From: Azoarcus sp.
Lineage (GTDB): Bacteria; Pseudomonadota; Gammaproteobacteria; Burkholderiales; Rhodocyclaceae
Length of the DNA: 64,000 nt
Assembly (NCBI GenBank): GCA_031268195.1
Contig: JAIRXQ010000043.1
Location: 1 to 64,000, forward strand
Direction of reading: 5' to 3'
The position numbers and the translations under genes were made by a program. Under the pieces are notes generated by a model. That model did not search any database and had not been told where the DNA came from. It worked only from the letters and a program-made list of their open reading frames with translations. Positions 61,044 to 64,000 of the stretch are shown here, in pieces (positions within the stretch are counted from its first letter, which is position 1; each line of letters starts with the position of its first letter).

Positions 61044-62444
61044 ATGGACGTCAGACGCTACTTTGCTCCCACCGCCCGCGAAGCCTTGCGTGCCTTGAAA
61101 GAGGAACTGGGGGGCGAAGCGATCGTGTTGTCGAACCGGGCCGCCGTGGGGGGCGTGGAAATTCTGGCGCTGCCGCCCGGCGCCATCGACACGGTGCATG
61201 CGCCCAAACCTGCCCCCGCCGCCGCTGCCGCCCCCGTCCGTTCGCGTGCGCCCAGGCTCGATGACCGTTACGGCGACGACTTCCATGTCACCCTGTCCAG
61301 CCTCGCGGCGGAGGCGGTTCCCCGCCGTCTCGCCGCGCACGCGCCGCGCCGGGAGGAGGCGGGCGCCCCGGCGCCGCATCGCCCCGCGATCCGGCCTTTT
61401 TCGCCGCCGCGCATCGACGTTGCGGCCGGACGCGAAGTGGAAAAAGCGGCAGAACGGCTCTCCGTCACGCCTGCGACGAGCGCTGGCAACGACGAACGCG
61501 TGCGTGTCCTGAGTGAAACCAATGCCCGTTTGATGGACGAGCTCGCGGGCATCCGGGGGGTCATCGAGCGTGGCTTGTCCAACGTGGCATGGAACGAGAC
61601 GCGGCGCGACGCCCCGGCGCGCGCCGACGCCCTGGGCGAACTGCTCGCCGCCGGCTTCTCGGCTGAAGTCGCGCGCGCGCTGGCCAAGGCGGTGGAAAAA
61701 ACCGCCACCCCCGCCGCTGCGCGGGAAGCCGCGGGCGTGGCGCTCGGCCGCCGCCTGAGCGTGCGCGCGCCCGATGCCGAAATCATCGACGGCGGCGGCG
61801 TTTTCGCGCTCGTCGGCCCCACCGGAGCGGGCAAGACTACGACAGTCGCCAAAATCGCGGCGCGATTCGTGACCCGCCACGGCGCGGGCAATCTGGCATT
61901 GATTACCACCGACGGTTACCGCATCGGCGCACAGGAGCAGTTGCGCATCTACGGCCGCATTCTCGGCGTGCCGGTGTTCGCCGTGCGCGATGGCGACGAA
62001 CTGCGCCAGACCCTGCAAGCGCTGCGCGGCAAGCGGCTGGTGCTGATCGACACCGTTGGCATGAGCCAGCGCGACCGCATGGTGGATGCGCAGGCGACGA
62101 TGCTCGCCGGCGCGGGCGAGGTGCGCCACCTGCTGCTGCTGAACGCCACTTGCCGGGGCGACACGCTCGATGACGTGGCACGGGCGTTCGGCGGCCCGTC
62201 CCTGGCGGGCGGCATTCTCACCAAGGTGGATGAAGCGGCGTCGATCGCGCCCGCGCTCGATGTCGCCGTACGCCGCGAACTCGAACTGTGCTATGTCACC
62301 AACGGCCAGCGGGTGCCGGAAGACTTGCTGCTGCCCGAACGCGCATGGCTGTGGCGGCAGGCGTTGCCTGAGCGTGCGCGCGCCTTGCCTTGGCGGCTCG
62401 ACAGCATGGATACCGGCGCGTTGCTCGCCGCCGCGGGAGTCTGA
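61044..62444 (+). CDS. flhF: Flagellar biosynthesis SRP-type GTPase FlhF
   Basis: The 466-residue protein begins 'MDVRRYFAPTAREALRALKE' (FlhF N-terminal). It has a variable Pro/Ala-rich linker and a C-terminal NG GTPase with P-loop GPTGAGKTTTVAKIAARFVT. 'LITTDGYRIGAQEQLRIYGR', 'VLIDTVGMSQRDRMVDAQAT' and LTKVDEAASIAPALDV follow. FlhF directs the first polar flagellum components to the pole. The ATG at 61044 is chosen; a longer frame starts at 60957. It lies one base before flhG-like, in a motility operon. Confidence 0.93.
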   Translation: MDVRRYFAPTAREALRALKEELGGEAIVLSNRAAVGGVEILALPPGAIDTVHAPKPAPAAAAAPVRSRAPRLDDRYGDDFHVTLSSLAAEAVPRRLAAHAPRREEAGAPAPHRPAIRPFSPPRIDVAAGREVEKAAERLSVTPATSAGNDERVRVLSETNARLMDELAGIRGVIERGLSNVAWNETRRDAPARADALGELLAAGFSAEVARALAKAVEKTATPAAAREAAGVALGRRLSVRAPDAEIIDGGGVFALVGPTGAGKTTTVAKIAARFVTRHGAGNLALITTDGYRIGAQEQLRIYGRILGVPVFAVRDGDELRQTLQALRGKRLVLIDTVGMSQRDRMVDAQATMLAGAGEVRHLLLLNATCRGDTLDDVARAFGGPSLAGGILTKVDEAASIAPALDVAVRRELELCYVTNGQRVPEDLLLPERAWLWRQALPERARALPWRLDSMDTGALLAAAGV

Positions 62445-62445
62445 G

Positions 62446-63243
62446 ATGATCGACGCACGCGAAGACCAGGCCGCCGGATTGCGGCGGCTGTTCCGCCAGA
62501 GGCCGCCTACCGTGGTCGCTTTCTACGCCACCGGCGCGCGCCGCGCCCACAACGCGCTCGTGGCCGCGCACCGCATTGCCGGGCAGCGTGAAAAAGTCCT
62601 CCTGCTCGACGAAGCAGCGGGCGATGAGGCGTTGGGCGATGCGCTCGGACTCGCGCCCGGTCCCGATTTGCTGCAAATGCTCGACGGCCGCCTGACACTG
62701 GCCGAGTTGCTACAGCCTGCACCGGGCCTGTTCGGACGCATTCCCGCCGCCGCCGCCGCGCTGGCGCTGCCGCTCCTGGACGATGCCCGCCGCGCCTGCC
62801 TGATCGAAGCGATACGCGTATTGCATCGGCATGCCGGTTTCGTGCTGATCCATGCCGGGCAGGATTCGGCCGAAGATCCGTCGCCCTTCGTGCTCGCCGC
62901 GCCGCAACGCCTGCTGGTGGCCGAGGCCAGCGCCATCGGCGCCACCGAAGCGTATCGCATCATCAAGCAGTTGGCCGCGGCTGGAGCGGGATCGCTGCAT
63001 CTGGCGGTGGCGCGGGCGCACGGAGTGACTGATGCACGGAATTTTTTCACGTCGCTTCAATCGCTGGTGCGGCACCATGTCGGTGTGCCGCTCGTCTGGC
63101 TTGGCGAGATAGAGCGCGACGATCTCGCGGCGGGGCTGACCCGCACCCCCTCGTCGTCTGCGGCGCGCGAGGCCGGGGCGCTTTTCCTGCGGCGGCTGGA
63201 GGGAATGAACGCGGACGCATGGCGGACGGGCGCGTTTGGATGA
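62446..63243 (+). CDS. flhG: FlhG/FleN-like MinD-type protein without Walker A
   Basis: The 265-residue product takes the FlhG place between flhF and fliA. It has the N-terminal 'DQAAGLRRLFRQRPPTVVAF' and the C-terminal fold ('SAIGATEAYRIIKQLAAAGA', 'ARNFFTSLQSLVRHHVGVPL') of FleN. The P-loop KGGxGKT is replaced by YATGARRAHNALVAAHRIAG, so ATP binding is unlikely. FlhG normally limits flagellar number and controls the master regulator. Here it may act as an ATP-independent partner. Confidence 0.75.
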   Translation: MIDAREDQAAGLRRLFRQRPPTVVAFYATGARRAHNALVAAHRIAGQREKVLLLDEAAGDEALGDALGLAPGPDLLQMLDGRLTLAELLQPAPGLFGRIPAAAAALALPLLDDARRACLIEAIRVLHRHAGFVLIHAGQDSAEDPSPFVLAAPQRLLVAEASAIGATEAYRIIKQLAAAGAGSLHLAVARAHGVTDARNFFTSLQSLVRHHVGVPLVWLGEIERDDLAAGLTRTPSSSAAREAGALFLRRLEGMNADAWRTGAFG

Positions 63244-63377
63244 GGGCGACGATGCAACGTGCGTATGGCGGCTTGACATCCGGCGCTGGTTACAGGGGCG
63301 CGGGCAAAGGACAAGGCTCCATACTCGTCATGTCCGGGCGGGAATGGCCCCGACGCAGGAAATTGCAGGTGGCATGG

Positions 63378-64000
63378 ATGCAGGACGCCGATAACCGACT
63401 CGATGTGGATCACCTCGTGGTGGCCTATGCGCCGCTGGTGAAAAGGCTTGCTTATCAGATGATGGCGCGCCTGCCCGCGAGCGTCGAGGTCGAAGACCTG
63501 ATGCAAAACGGCATGATGGGCCTGCTCGACGCCATCAACCGCTACGAGGAAGGCATGGGCGCGCAGTTCGAGACTTACGCTGTGCAGCGCATTCGCGGCG
63601 CGATGATCGACGGCCTGCGTGAAACCGACTGGGCGCCGCGCAGCACCCGGCGCGACATGCGCAAGATCGAAGCCGCGATCAGCGCACTCGAACAGGACAA
63701 CGGCCGTCCGCCCTCGGAGGGCGAGCTTGCCGTGCATCTCGGCGTGACGCTGCCCGAATACCAGCAGATGTTGCAGGATGCACGCGGCCATCAACTCGTC
63801 TATTTCGAGGATTTCAACACCGAGGACGGAGGGGATTTCCTCGAACGTCATCTCGGCCAGCCCGAAGCCAATCCGCTCGAATTGCTCGAAGATGCCGATA
63901 CCCGCACCCGTCTCGTCCAGGCCATCGGAGAGCTGCCCGAACGCGAAAAAATGGTGATGGCGCTTTATTACGACGAAGATCTCAACTTGCGCGAAATCGG
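63378..64000 (+). CDS. fliA: RNA polymerase sigma-28 factor FliA (partial)
   Basis: The open frame from ATG 63378 encodes sigma region 2: 'LVVAYAPLVKRLAYQMMARL', 'VEVEDLMQNGMMGLLDAINR' and FETYAVQRIRGAMIDGLRET. Region 3 ('RKIEAAISALEQDNGRPPSE') and the start of region 4 (LPEREKMVMALYYDEDLNLR) follow. It directs late flagellar and chemotaxis promoters. About 207 codons are present and the end lies beyond the window. An in-frame ATG at 63252 would add 42 unlikely residues. Confidence 0.93.
   Translation, partial: MQDADNRLDVDHLVVAYAPLVKRLAYQMMARLPASVEVEDLMQNGMMGLLDAINRYEEGMGAQFETYAVQRIRGAMIDGLRETDWAPRSTRRDMRKIEAAISALEQDNGRPPSEGELAVHLGVTLPEYQQMLQDARGHQLVYFEDFNTEDGGDFLERHLGQPEANPLELLEDADTRTRLVQAIGELPEREKMVMALYYDEDLNLREI

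Noticed and set aside
63252-63377. 42-residue extension of FliA from an upstream ATG
   Set aside because: Gly/Arg-rich residues do not resemble sigma factor sequence, and the ATG at 63378 fits the usual FliA start.

Overview
The window is GC-rich chromosomal DNA from a polyhydroxyalkanoate-storing, flagellated betaproteobacterium. The evidence is the phaC-phaB-phaR cluster, a divergent bamD/rluD pair, rluD-pgeF, a purM | AI-2E transporter-hda-HAD-pcnB-folK neighbourhood of betaproteobacterial type, a long-type purC, and flhF-flhG-fliA at the right end. A Rhodocyclales-like or related lineage is plausible, but the sequence alone does not settle the genus.

Layout. 1-9.2 kb is a graveyard of mobile DNA: an AlpA-type regulator; an orphan type VI secretion cargo module on the minus strand (vgrG 3' remnant, DUF2169 adaptor, DUF4150/PAAR-like tip, HNH-type toxin and two candidate immunity or accessory genes); an IS3 remnant; a higBA toxin-antitoxin pair with a frameshifted toxin; and a Mu-like prophage head remnant with a fusing deletion. 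9.2-22.1 kb is core genome: PP2C phosphatase, bamD, rluD, pgeF, phaC, phaB, phaR, rimO, a GlcD-like FAD dehydrogenase, tRNA-Ala/Glu/Asp, and rho-trxA. 22.3-29.8 kb holds a MerR-type heavy-metal switch (cadR and a P1B ATPase around a 19-bp-spacer promoter), an M23 peptidase, a TPR protein, a trans-sulfuration-type PLP enzyme and folK. 29.8-38.4 kb is the conserved pcnB...purM block, interrupted by three tandem genes for zinc-ribbon membrane proteins. 38.6-42.9 kb is an RND efflux adaptor plus permease.

43.0-50.8 kb is a small degraded integrative island. It has hicBA at its edge, a tyrosine integrase, an AlbA/Schlafen-type ATPase-like protein, the N-terminal third of a large defence-type DEAD/DEAH helicase, and a frameshifted island replication gene. 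Similar 27-bp sites lie near both ends, and a second partial copy of an RND-permease 3' end sits to its right. 50.8-60.8 kb returns to core and housekeeping genes (mltB, a DUF945 protein, a glutaredoxin-like protein, prlC, purC, a GGDEF-EAL protein). 61.0-64.0 kb opens the flagellar regulators flhF, an flhG-like gene without a Walker A motif, and fliA, which is cut by the window end.

The most interesting unexplained items are the zinc-ribbon trio sharing a Cys-rich C-terminal domain, the HNH effector module, the AlbA/helicase remnant island, and many short (11-18 bp) tandem duplications at gene edges and in spacers.
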